Translations under genes and position numbers: made by a program
Shown: in pieces, positions 1 to 19,139 of the stretch
Numbering within the stretch: position 1 is the stretch's first letter
Layout of the letters: each line of letters starts with the position of its first letter
Source of the DNA: Galeruca laticollis
Lineage: Eukaryota > Arthropoda > Insecta > Coleoptera > Chrysomelidae
Assembly (NCBI GenBank): GCA_963921935.1
Contig: OY998175.1
Location: forward strand, 175,247,262 to 175,311,261
DNA: 64,000 bases
Reading direction: 5' to 3'
Notes under the pieces: model-generated
The model's input: only the letters and a program-made list of their open reading frames with translations
What the model was told of the DNA's origin: nothing
Databases searched by the model: none

Positions 1-269
1 CCCAAAAATTATTCATATTCAAATATATTCAATGTACGTTTATACATCATGTATGAATATTGATACTTTTAACTTTTGTTATATGTATGTAGTATTACGT
101 TTTTTTTCTTCATTCGTCACAAATATATCTAAATAAAGTATTAAAAAAAATAAAAGGAGGTGTTTTCATTATCTGGCAAACGATCAGTCCCGGCTGGCCT
201 GAATAATCGAGGTTCTACTATAAATGTTTTGAAATGAGCAATTTAAATTAAGTACATATACAAAAAAAC
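1..269 (-). other. Roc1a 3' untranslated and downstream sequence
   Basis: AT-rich sequence downstream of the Roc1a stop. No clear AATAAA on the minus strand was found, so the transcript end cannot be placed. Confidence 0.35.
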
Positions 270-8169
<7,900 letters not shown>

Positions 8170-8508
8170 TTCTGTTTTTTGAAAAACTGGTTTAATTGAG
8201 AATTCAAAAAGTGAAATTTTTTAGTGACAAATCTAAACGTCACTTTTTATTTGATGCACAGAGGTGTCCCTGACAGTGGTGAAAAATTGAAATACACAAG
8301 TCACAAGGATGATATTTTTGGTTAAGGTTAAAGTGAATGACAATTGACAATAGACGATTCGTGCTAAGCAATACGTCCTCTTGCGGATAGTCTAAGAACC
8401 GAGCTAAAAGCCATTGCACGGCCATTTTCTCGGTTATTGTTTATAACAAAACATAGAGCTTCGGTTGTGTTTGTGGGTTATCTGTGGTGTTTGTACTATT
8501 TGTTAGAT

Positions 8509-8610
8509 CAGTGGCGTAACAATAGGGTGACAGAGCTGGCAAAATGCCACGGGCCCGCGACACAAGAGGGCCCTGACCCAAGAGGGCTCGAGCTCAAAAA
8601 TATTTTTTTA
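8509..8610 (+). repeat. hAT-like terminal sequence abutting the satellite array
   Basis: Begins cagtggcgtaac and continues with a GC-rich stretch around cacgggcccgcgacacaaga. This style of end (CAGTGGCGTA followed by G/C-rich sequence) is known from hAT elements. It stops exactly where the 355-bp satellite starts. No matching right end or 8-bp duplication was found, so it may be a truncated hAT end or part of the element that carries the array. Confidence 0.45.
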
Positions 8611-10680
8611 CCAACATAGACACGGAGGTGCATATAACACTCCCGTCTGAAACTTCCGACTCAGATCAATGAAATAACATTAAGATGTACGAATAGTGAG
8701 TGACACATAAACAATGAGTAACGAATATATTAGTGGGTATTGCACGCAAATAGAAGAAAGGGCTACTGAAAAAAGTGGTAACCGCAGACATGCATGTTTC
8801 TGGCTCATTAGCCGTCATCGGTACGGTACAACCAAGAAAAAATGTGAAACATGGGAGCAAAGTTGGTGAATGAAACATGAGAAAATATAACAGAATTCAG
8901 CAGGATAGTCAAACACAACATTTGCGTCAGTAATATTAGAAGATCTCGAATTTTCGAGACAACAACCAACATAGACACGGAGGTGCATATAACACTCCCG
9001 TCTGAAACTTCCGACCCAGATCAATGAAATAACATTAAGATGTACGAATAGTGCGTGACACATAAACAATGAGTAACGAATATATTAGTGGGTATTGCAC
9101 GCAAATAGAAGAAAGGGCTACTGAAAAAAGTGGTAACCGCAGACATGCATGTTTCTGGCTCATTAGCCGTCATCGGTACGGTACAACCAAGAAGAGATGT
9201 GAAACATGGGAGCAAAGTTGGTGAATGAAACATGAGAAAATATAACAGAATTCAGCAGGATAGTCAAACACAACATTTTTGTCAGTAATATTAGAAGATC
9301 TCGAATTTTCGAGACAACAACCAACATAGACACGGAGGTGCATATAACACTCCCGTCTGAAACTTCCGACCCAGATCAATGAAATAACATTAAGATGTAC
9401 GAATAGTGCGTGACACATAAACAATGAGTAACGAATATATTAGTGGGTATTGCACGCAAATAGAAGAAAGGGCTACTGAAAAAAGTGGTAACCGCAGACA
9501 TGCATGTTTCTGGCTCATTAGCCGTCATCGGTACGGTACAACCAAGAAAAGATGTGAAACATGGGAGCAAAGTTGGTGAATGAAACATGAGAAAATATAA
9601 CAGAATTCAGCAGGATAGTCAAACACAACATTTGCGTCAGTAATATTAGAAGATCTCGAATTTTCGAGACAACAACCAACATAGACACGGAGGTGCATAT
9701 AACACTCCCGTCTGAAACTTCCGACCCAGATCAATGAAATAACATTAAGATGTACGAATAGTGCGTGACACATAAACAATGAGTAACGAATATATTAGTG
9801 GGTATTGCACGCAAATAGAAGAAAGGGCTACTGAAAAAAGTGGTAACCGCAGACATGCATGTTTCTGGCTCATTAGCCGTCATCGGTACGGTACAACCAA
9901 GAAGAGATGTGAAACATGGGAGCAAAGTTGGTGAATGAAACATGAGAAAATATAACAGAATTCAGCAGGATAGTCAAACACAACATTTTTGTCAGTAATA
10001 TTAGAAGATCTCGAATTTTCGAGACAACAACCAACATAGACACGGAGGTGCATATAACACTCCCGTCTGAAACTTCCGACCCAGATCAATGAAATAACAT
10101 TAAGATGTACGAATAGTGCGTGACACATAAACAATGAGTAACGAATATATTAGTGGGTATTGCACGCAAATAGAAGAAAGGGCTACTGCAAAAAGTGGTA
10201 ACCGCAGACATGCATGTTTCTGGCTCATTAGCCGTCATCGGTACGGTACAACCAAGAAAAGATGTGAAACATGGGAGCAAAGTTGGTGAATGAAACATGA
10301 GAAAATATAACAGAATTCAGCAGGATAGTCAAACACAACATTTGCGTCAGTAATATTAGAAGATCTCGAATTTTCGAGACAACAACCAACATAGACACGG
10401 AGGTGCATATAACACTCCCGTCTGAAACTTCCGACCCAGATCAATGAAATAACATTAAGATATACGAATAGTGCGTGACACATAAACAATGATTAACGAA
10501 TATATTAGTGGGTATTGCACGCAAATAGAAGAAAGGACTACTGAAAAAAGTGGTAACCGCAGACATGCATGTTTCTGGCTCATTAGCCGTCATCGGTACG
10601 GTACAACCAAGAAAAGATGTGAAACATGGGAGCAAAGTTGGTGAATGAAACATGAGAAAATATAACAGAATTCAGCAGGA
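8611..10680 (+). repeat. 355-bp satellite array, 5.8 units with alternating types
   Basis: Units begin with ccaacatagacacggaggtg at 8611, 8966, 9321, 9676, 10031 and 10386; the last is cut at 10680. Units 1, 3 and 5 carry tttgcgtcag, while units 2 and 4 carry tttttgtcag and aagaagagatg, so the real period is a 710-bp dimer. Each unit contains the palindrome tctcgaattttcgaga. Open frames of 70 and 84 codons recur in every unit but are a by-product of the repetition, with no codon-level constraint visible. Confidence 0.95.
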
Positions 10681-10960
10681 GTGTTATATGCACCTCCGTG
10701 TCTATGTTGGTTGTTGTCTCGAAAATTCGAGATCTTCTAATATTACTGACGCAAATGTTGTGTTTGACTATCCTGCTGAATTCTGTTATATTTTCTCATG
10801 TTTCATTCACCAACTTTGCTCCCATGTTTCACATCTTTTCTTGGTTGTACCGTACCGATGACGGCTAATGAGCCAGAAACATGCATGTCTGCGGTTACCA
10901 CTTTTTTCAGTAGCCCTTTCTTCTATTTGCGTGCAATACCCACTAATATATTCGTTACTC

Positions 10961-10961
<1 letters not shown>
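10681..10961 (-). repeat. Inverted partial satellite unit
   Basis: Reverse complement of about 280 bp of the same 355-bp unit. It begins abruptly at gtgttatatg next to the direct array and ends at ttcgttactcat, where a (TA)n tract starts. It carries the tttgcgtcag variant. This is a head-to-head junction within the array. Confidence 0.93.

Positions 10962-11026
<65 letters not shown>
10962..11026. repeat. (TA)n microsatellite, left of the TIR element
   Basis: About 32 TA units between the inverted satellite piece and the 11039..13345 element. A second TA tract of similar length lies immediately right of that element. Confidence 0.95.
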
Positions 11027-11032
<6 letters not shown>

Positions 11033-11038
11033 AATATC

Positions 11039-13345
11039 GACACCCCCATCAAATAAGGTTGTAACTCAATTTACATGCTTTTTGAGATAAAACCACAGGC
11101 ATACTCAGGACAATGAGACGAATCGATCAATAATAAAAACGTAACTCTAGATCAAATGGTTGCGGAAATACATAATCGAACAAAGAAGTATTTAAACTTA
11201 TATTTTTCAGTTGAACGTTAACAGAGAAGTAACGTAATTTACCTCTTTTTAATATTTTCCATAAATATTATCTTGGAGCTAAAATGGATGTTAAACGACT
11301 TACAACTTTGTTCAACTCATATTTATTTTGTTTTCCTTCTCAAGTACGGGCGTACTCGTCCTATCTTTCAGTTTACGTCTTTGTCGTGCGAATATTTTGT
11401 TCGCGAGACCTATATTACCAGTTGAGTTAACGCGGTCTTAAAGCTGAAGGACTTTGTAGGTGTTTGTATTGTTATTAATATTCGTCTAGTCGATACAGTG
11501 ATTATTGGTTCATAGTAAAACTATCATTTATTTTGAAATATTGGACTTGTGAAATGAATCGTAGTCAACACATATTAGAGTTAGCATTGAAGAACAGTGG
11601 AATAGCTGAAGGTTGTGCCGGTAAGTTCCTAACCTAACTTATTTGAACTACGTTTAGAGAACGTTAATTTTGAATAATATTTGCGTGGGGGATCACAAAT
11701 TCAAATTACATCTCATTAGTTGAAAGTTTTTATATCTGTGTTACATAAAAAAGGTGTATAGTTGAAAAAATATGTGGTTTGTTTTTTAGAGTATGAGGCA
11801 GAATCACAGTCTCAGTTTGTCCTGGCTTCAGGTGGCACCGGTGAAGGGTCGAATGAACTTGATTCAGTTAACACTCCTGTCGTAAACAGTGGCACTGAGC
11901 TAGTGGAATTTAAACAATATTTACTACGGACACGTCGAAATGATGTTTTACCACGTATCTGTAATAATTCAGAATCGAGCCAGGAGAGGCAGAGTGAACC
12001 CTTTTCCCAGACGTTTCAGAATATGTGCCATCTTTTCACAAAGGTGTAGTATTGTTTTTTTATATGTCAAATACAGTATTATTATAATGTGGAATATAGA
12101 AAAAAATCTAGATTCACTTTGCTCTAAGCGTTAAAATAGTCCTTTAGAAAAGTATACAACTGCGTATTTTTTTCAGGAAATTATTTGAACACAATGGAAC
12201 AGAGTAGTTTGAGCGAGTTGTCGGAGGAGGAGAAAAAAACATATGATAACAATGAACCTTGTAGTAGCAAACACACCGTTGGGGAAGAAATTAGTGAAAA
12301 GGTAAAAAAAAGAAATATGCCTAAGAAAATTGATCCGGGTCGAAAAAGAAATTCTGCAAATTGGACGAATAATGTAAACAAGAGAAAAAAAACATGGGAC
12401 AAGAGTTTATCAATCAGAGGAAAACTTATAAAACAAAAAGAAATGAAACCAGGCTGTTATCAACAGTGTCGCTCATAATGTTCGGAAAAATTGACTGCTG
12501 AATCAAGAAATAAGATTTTCAACGAGTTTTGGGCCCTCGGGGATCACACTATCCAAATGAATTTTGTCGGCAAGTGTGTTGAAAGAGTACCTCGAAAACA
12601 TTGGAACTTCGAGACGCCAGTGGACTTACAAGTACTTCCTTTTTATAGGAAGTGAGAAAATACAAGTATGTAAAAAGATGTTTTTCAATACTTTGGCAAT
12701 TACTGACAAGTGGGTAACAACTATATTCAAGATTGATATTCAAGGGTCCAGTTGTGCTGTGCTGGAAGATCGACGCGGACGTCATAATAACCGTCCAAAT
12801 CAAATATCCGAAGAGGTGAAAGCTACAGTGAGGGCGCATATTTCTCAAATACCTTTAGTTGATTCGCATTACGTGAGAGCAAGAACTTCTAAAAAGTATT
12901 TTGAAGCAACTTTATCATTCCCAAAATTATATAAACTTTATAAAGAATGGCTATTAGAAAATAATAACGAAACTTCGGTGTCAGCGGCAGAAAGACAATA
13001 TCGGGAAATTTTTCACAGTGAATTTAATATAGAGTTTTTCAAACCGAAGAAAGATCTTTGTCCGACCTGCGATATCTATAATATATAGCATCAAAGTTTG
13101 TTCTATGAAACACTAGGTAAAGACGCAGGGTTGTAACTCACTGTTATTCCTTTATTAATCAATCAAGGAACGCACGAATACGTACACGTCATGCCAAAAA
13201 CATGTCTTTTTCGAATATCATTAATAAAAATACCAATTTTTTTTTCTTCTTGAAAAAAAATGTAACCAAAAATTTTATTTTCATAAAACTCGTGTTTCTG
13301 AAAATTCATCAAAAATTAGTTACAACCTTATTCGATGGGGGTGTC
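11039..13345 (+). mobile_element. 2.3-kb DNA transposon with ~28-bp TIRs inside a (TA)n tract
   Basis: The left end gacacccccatcaaataagg and the right end, read as reverse complement gacacccccatcgaataagg, match at all but one position over at least 27 bp (continuing ttgtaact). Both ends border TA microsatellite. The interior carries a spliced plus-strand gene for an insect multicopy protein that is cut short after a CPTC motif. The subterminal phrase ggttgtaactca recurs near 13127, suggesting an internal deletion that joined near-terminal sequence to the gene. The superfamily cannot be named from what is visible. Confidence 0.8.
11554..13088 (+). pseudogene. Transposon-encoded protein of an insect multicopy family, 3'-truncated
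   Basis: Probable exon 11554..11620 (start MNRSQHILELALKNS, donor gtaagt) joins exon 11790 onward (EYEAESQSQFV) in phase. A third begins near 12177 (NTMEQSSLSELSEEE) with a basic tail. The conserved core, 12549..13088, lies in two frames: KCVERVP, SRRQWTYKYFL, KIQVCKKMFFNTL, RRGRHNNRPN, and finally FFKPKKDLCPTC before a stop. I recognise this block from many unnamed insect genes of transposon origin but not its catalytic class. The usual C-terminal half is missing. A frameshift around 12560-12600 also disrupts it. Confidence 0.65.
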
Positions 13346-13346
13346 A

Positions 13347-13348
13347 TA

Positions 13349-13407
<59 letters not shown>
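13347..13407. repeat. (TA)n microsatellite, right of the TIR element
   Basis: About 30 TA units starting right after the right TIR. Together with 10962..11026 it indicates insertion into a pre-existing TA tract. Confidence 0.95.
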
Positions 13408-13413
<6 letters not shown>

Positions 13414-15447
13414 AGTATGAATGGAGGCGTACATTGTGACAGTGTAATGTAGAAATAAAGAAACCATATCTGTCAATTGTAGTTTAATTTTCAGAAATTT
13501 TTTTAGAATTCCAAAAGTTGAGATTATTTTAATAAAGTTTATAAAACTAAATTTAGATAAAAACATATAAAGTCATATTATGATAATAATAAAACAAATA
13601 ATCAAATATAAATGACAATGAAATAAGTTAACTTAACGCAATATGTAACCTTAGACATAACCAAAATTTAATGGAGGAATATGAAGGACAAACTAATAAC
13701 TTGAGAAATCAACTATATAGCTACAGTATCTAAATCATAAAAAAGAAAACAATTGTGAATTTTGTAATGGAAGATTCAATATTATTTATATAATACATAT
13801 AGTTTTAAACATCTATTTCCATATAGGGAAGTACAAAAACCAGAAATGTAATATTATGTTGACATGCGTAACAACAAATCTGATTGAATACATGAGGGAT
13901 GAATAAATAAAATTTGAAAATAATTAAGAAACTATGTATGATAATTGAATGAACAAACAGTAGAATAAAAATGGAATAATTACATAAATGATATATAATT
14001 GTTCATGTTGCCAAAATTATATAATTATAATTTAAGTTTCCACCAAACACAGGACTTTTGAAAATTAAAATAATTAACAAGACCATTTATATAACTGATT
14101 GTGGCGTATTATGAAATTATAAACAATATAAAGTATAAATAATATAAAACAACAGGACATTTAGTGAATAATAGAGTGATTTTGGACAAATAAGAATGAC
14201 AATCAATCGTTATAAAAAATTGTATATCTAGTAGTTTATGAACATCCGCTTGAAGCAAGTTTGTTGTTAAAAAAACAATTGAGTGTGGCGAAGAAGGTAG
14301 AAGCATAAGCAACTACATGTCGGGGCTATTCAAATTTTTTGCGAAAAATTATTAAAATTAAGTATTTAGGCCATTCTACAAAGTAGTTTTACAACCAGAG
14401 ATCCTACCAACAAATCAAAATAAATTCCCGATCCAAAACGAGTCTTCTCTAAGTAATATGAGAAATTTGGTGATCTACAGCAGTGAGAAAGTACGCTAAA
14501 AGGTGCGTACATTTTGAGACAATATCGTTTTCTTAAATAACAGGTTAGTGAATTTATTTCTTTGGGTTCCAAAGACGAACAATAAATATAAATGATCATT
14601 CAATTAACTAATAAAATAAATATTAGAGGCCATAAATAAACAATACAAAGAACAATTTTGAAAAATAATTAATATCGTTCAATTTTATAGAGTATAACAA
14701 TGATTACTCACCAGTTTTTCAATCTATCCATGTAGTTTATAAGAGATTTCTAAAAATACTTTTATAGTTTATAGTTGGTAATTTCATATATGTAATTAAT
14801 CTGTTTCGTTGTTTATCACCATAGAATCTTTTCTTGTTTTATACAAGTTAAAATAACACACAACCACACAAATCAATCATATATATTTCAATTTTCTCAA
14901 CGTTTAGCGTTATTTAATACAGTGAGATGTGTAACAAAAGACTGCTCTGCGCAAGCGTTGTATATTTTTGAAGGTTGACTATTAATTTCAGTATGCGATA
15001 GGAGCACACCATAGGCATCGCATAATTTTATTTCTATAATTAAATAAAAATGTGATACTAAATAAATATTTAATTATAAGTTTCAATTGGAACATTCTTA
15101 CCCATATTTTCTTTGAAACAATTTATTCATTTAATCAATATATAAAAGCATATGGTGATTTTTCAATTTATTTCAATCGCCCATGAATCCAACTAAGATT
15201 AGGAGTATATATTTGCATGCCCAAATATCAAAATTGATGAGCAGCCGAAGGTAAAATAAATAAGGTAAGTTCGATAAACAAATAAGAAGGTATAAATAGT
15301 GAAGTAATTATAAATAAACAATAAATAAATAAATATGATTATTAATTCAATTGTCGGCCCAACGTAGGGCTATAATAAAAGAATTTGATATAATTGGCAA
15401 ATAATAAATAAATAAAAAAAAGAAAAAGCATAGATAAATATATTAAT

Positions 15448-15449
<2 letters not shown>
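13408..15449. other. AT-rich intergenic DNA
   Basis: Two kilobases of low-complexity AT-rich DNA. No protein match, inverted repeat or RNA gene was recognised on either strand. Confidence 0.4.

Positions 15450-15496
<47 letters not shown>
15450..15496. repeat. (TA)n microsatellite
   Basis: Uninterrupted AT dinucleotide run in intergenic DNA. Confidence 0.9.
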
Positions 15497-15500
<4 letters not shown>

Positions 15501-15629
15501 AACTTTTTCTATGCTGTCAATAACAACACAGAACGTAAAGAAAATCTATTTAAAATTGAGCTTTTGAACCAAATTATAGAATGAAATGTATTAAACTAAC
15601 TAAAGATAATGTAAACATACGAATCCGTT

Positions 15630-15734
15630 ACGAGAAAGCTACTGTGTGAGTGAAACGCGTCAAGTAGTTGAAATTGAAGATTAATTCAAATATAATGAAG
15701 TTTTAAACAAATTATATTATTTTATTTCATCGTT
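15630..15734 (+). repeat. Penelope-like element terminal fragment
   Basis: Contains agctactgtgtgagtgaaac followed by gcgtcaa and ends ttttatttcatcgtt. It corresponds to the right arm of the Penelope-like fragment at 58681..58804, with similar order and spacing. The gaaacgcgtc phrase is the conserved part of the hammerhead-ribozyme motif known in Penelope-like terminal repeats. It abuts the tail of the minus-strand LINE. Confidence 0.7.
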
Positions 15735-17370
15735 ATATTTATTTATTTATTTAAACGAAAAACCCCCACTACAAAATACAACAGCATACAATATGGTGAT
15801 TTACATTTAACTACCTTAACTAAGTAACAGTAACACAACATGATAATATCATAACAAGCATATATATATATACAATCACTTGAAAGGAACCTTAGTAAAG
15901 TACTCTTAAAGACTTGGAATGAGCCATTAAAATATCCAATCTATCCTCTCTATTTAAAAATTCTAGAGATCTGTCTATGAATGAATGTCTACCATAATTA
16001 GTTCTGTGAAAACTAATGGAAAATAATTTACAATGCCGCAGCGCTCTTTGTGGAACTTCAAGATATATTTATATTTCAGGCAGCAAGGATGGACATGATG
16101 CAATACCATTTAGTATTTAATAAATCAGAGAAATGTCAAACATAAGCTTTCTTTTATCCAGAGTAAGCAATTTTAGTTCATGTAAAATATGAGAATAGTC
16201 ATGATCAATGAGATTCAAATTAAATCTATAATTACAATATCTCAAGAATTTGTTTTGTAATCTTTCGAGTAATAACTTATAAACAATATAAATACTGAGG
16301 CGTCCAAATAACTGTTCCATATTCCAGTTGAGATCTGACCAACCCAACATAAACAGACCTCACAGCTTCCAGAGATAGATCATTACAATTCCTCAAAGTA
16401 AATCCCAACATCCTTTGAGACCCAACCACCAATTGATTGATATGCTCACCAAAACTTAAGTGAGAGTCAAAAAGTATTCCCAAATCCTTAGCCAATTATT
16501 TACTTATCAGCAATTGACCATCTATTGAATACGAGAATGGGATCACAGTTTCCTTTTTCCTAAAAGACATCTTAAAGCATTTTTCAACATTCAAATCCAA
16601 CAAGTTTACCCGACACCATTCAGACAGATTATCTAGTTTCCTTTGAATTAAACCAATATCGATGTCATTCCAAACCACTAAGAATAATTTGAGATCATCA
16701 GCGAACATTAAAAACTCACTCCTTTATATCATCTTTGAGATCATTAACGAACAGGCTAAACAACAACGGAGAACAGTGCCAACCCCCCCTCCCCCCCCCA
16801 AGGGACCCCAGCGCTTACATCAATCACTCTTAACAAAAAATCCCCAATGTTTACCTTCAAACTTCTCCCACTAAGAAAACTAAACACCCAGTTCACTAAT
16901 TTGTCTGAAAAACCTAAATTTTTTAATTACTCAATCAACAAGTGATTAACTCTGTCGAAAGCTTAGGAAAAATCAGTATATATGGCATCAACCTGATCCC
17001 CTCTCTCTAAGGCAGCAGACAGCTTACCATTGTATATAAGCATATTGGTTAACGTAAATGGACCCCCCCCCCCTAAAGCCGTGCTGCTCATTAATTATAA
17101 TCTCTTAACACTGCCAATTCAAACAGTTATACATCAAACTATCAAAAACATTTGGGATTGAAGACTGTATAGATACACTGCGATAATTTTTAATATCACT
17201 TCTTGAACCTGATTTAAATATCGGAGAGACAAAACTTTCCTTCCAACTATCAGGAAACATACCTGAAGATAAAGATAAATGAAATAGCGGACACAAAGGC
17301 AGCATTAAGGATATACTACCCTTTTTCAAGACCAAATTTGGAATACCATCAGGACCAATCATTCAACGAA
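15735..17370 (-). pseudogene. Non-LTR retrotransposon (Jockey-like) RT remnant
   Basis: Minus-strand pieces in order: IGPDGIPNLVLKK, SWKESFVSPIFKSGSRSDIK, NYRSVSIQSSIP, a damaged middle, then FADDLKLF with the catalytic aspartates. The RT thumb region follows (LSEWCRVNLLDLNVEKCFKM, DLGILFDSHLSFGEHI). A further piece ends in a leucine-rich block. The 3' tail, at 15735..15756 on the plus strand, reads as TAAA-type repeats on the element strand, typical of Jockey/CR1-type LINEs. The 5' part (endonuclease, ORF1) is missing. Many stops and two long C-runs show it is dead. Confidence 0.85.
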
Positions 17371-17519
17371 GAGATGCTTTGTTTCAATAAGTTGTTAATA
17401 TAATTTATCAGATTGTATTACTAGTAATTGTTACATTCTTCATTCTAAAACAAATGTAACTACTCTAACCTTACCTGCTAAATTTTGTATCGGTTATGAA
17501 CCAAATTTTAGAGGCCTAT

Positions 17520-17916
17520 TCTCTAATCAATAACAATGTTATTCATAGACGTTCGAAACTGCATTGAAAGAACCAATGGAATGCTTAAAGGTGTGCAATA
17601 CGATCCTGCATTTGTGTCAAGAATTATATATGCTTGTGTTATGCTTCACAACATTATTATAAAAAGGATTATACCTTCTTCATCTTCTTCGGCATTTTCC
17701 TATAATATGAGTTCTCTGTTATTTCGATACACAGTTCCCTTAAGTTCCAATCTCCTTCTTTCGGAATATACAAATTGATGAATATCTAATTTTATTGGAA
17801 GATGACAACAATTTTGTCGATGAAGATGATATTGGCCGATTGGAAGATGCTCATTTATTAAATAGGGTTGATAATATAGTTTGGAATCAAATTATAAATA
17901 ATCTCTTTAATTGAGC
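17520..17916 (+). pseudogene. PIF/Harbinger transposase C-terminal remnant
   Basis: Reads RNCIERTNGMLKG, then IIYACVMLHNI, an altered linker, and a second frame with EDDIGRLEDAHLLN to the stop. The first blocks are the signature of the Harbinger (DDE_Tnp_4) transposase C-terminus, whose glutamate lies in the IER motif. The N-terminal two thirds with the catalytic aspartates are absent. The Myb/SANT remnant at 19810..19140 on the opposite strand may be its former partner gene. Confidence 0.8.
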
Positions 17917-18170
17917 AAGACTTATTGTATATTTTAATACAATAATTGAAGAACAATTTTCTTAAGTTTCTTGTGTTATGGCTCTTACATGGTACCATTT
18001 ATAAGAATTAAAATAAAAAAAAATCAATTATTAAAAAAAAATTCCAGAAAATTCACAATTTCCATTTTATTACGATAATGTACTATAAATTCAAATTAAC
18101 TCTTTTATAGGAAGATAATTGAAGTTGTTTTAGTGAATTATTTTTTTATGTTATTTTAGTAAACATAACG

Positions 18171-18339
18171 ACAATGCAAGTTTTTTAAAACCTTACATAG
18201 GACAACTTTTTATTCGAAGTGATAGAGTAGTACTCCCTAAGGCAAAGTAGTAGAAAATAATTTAACTACTTAGGAAGTACTACTCTATCACTTCGAATAA
18301 AAAAATTGGTGTGTCGGGTTTTAAAGAACTTGCACTGTA
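18171..18339. repeat. Palindromic MITE
   Basis: Arms acaatgcaagttttttaaaa and its near-complement at the right end enclose a second long hairpin. There, ttcgaagtgatagagtagta on the left is answered by the exact reverse complement on the right, with fewer than 30 bases between arms. The whole can fold into one hairpin of about 80 bp per arm. No coding potential. Confidence 0.8.
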
Positions 18340-18739
18340 TACGATTTTTTCCAATAACACTGATTAAAGTATAGGTGACTCAGTAACCTGGTCCAAGCAA
18401 AATTCCTACCTAAAGTATTGTACTAAACATAACATCACAATCCAACAAATATCTGAAAATATAGATTTTTTTTAATAAACTGATTATTCAGTGTATCCCG
18501 TTAAATTAACACCATATTAAAAACTATTGATTTTAGAAAAAAATTATTATTTGTGAAAACTCCGCATAGTCTAACACATAAAATATAATTACCTAATATA
18601 AAATTTTATAGCTAGTAACTTTTTTCGTAAAATTATTAATAAAACAGTTTGAAACAGAAAGTAAAATAATACTAGACTCAGGTAGCTGTAACTCTGCAAG
18701 TGAGTATTAAATTCAATTGCAAACAACTTTTTAAAGTGC

Positions 18740-18890
18740 AATTTTTTGATATTTTCAAAAATAAGAGTGCTTTCCTCTTGAGCTATATTGATATTTTTTG
18801 ACAAACCTTGTTTACTACTAATAAATATTGATATTAGGTTATTGCGTTTTAGGATTTAGAACATGTAGTAATGAAGAATAACTTAATAAC
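18740..18890 (-). repeat. Dispersed repeat, third copy of the intron-4 border repeat
   Basis: Contains ttttcaaaaataagagtgct and gatattttttgacaaaccttg with similar spacing to 50195..50330. The same family occurs reversed at about 33550..33680. No terminal repeat could be fixed for this copy. Confidence 0.55.
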
Positions 18891-19139
18891 TAAAATCAAT
18901 AACCAAAAACTTGACACCCACTTACGGACAGGGGGCACACTGTGGGCAATTTAAGAATATGAATCCAAGTCCAACACAAAATCATAATCAGGATACTTGA
19001 CTCGAAGATTGAATTAACGCAGGTTTAGCATTTTTTCATTTATTACCCTCATTTCTTTGAAATTTTTTGCAATTCATTTCAGGATTATTATTTTTTCACT
19101 TTCATCATTACAATTATTTTATTTTAGTCTTGCACCCCA

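Noticed and set aside
8666..10653. Series of 70- and 84-codon open frames repeated every 355 bp
   Set aside because: They are produced by one stop-poor repeat unit copied six times. Both overlapping frames are kept equally and the variants are not biased to synonymous sites, so there is no sign of a gene family.
8611..10680. Possible CRISPR-like array
   Set aside because: Units are 355 bp with no repeat/spacer structure, and the genome is eukaryotic.
10868..11064. Open frames ending in long Tyr-Ile runs (also at 13202..13566)
   Set aside because: The Tyr-Ile runs are translated (TA)n microsatellite.
18589..18804. 71-codon minus-strand frame
   Set aside because: Lies inside the dispersed repeat shared with Ric8 intron 4; no family match.
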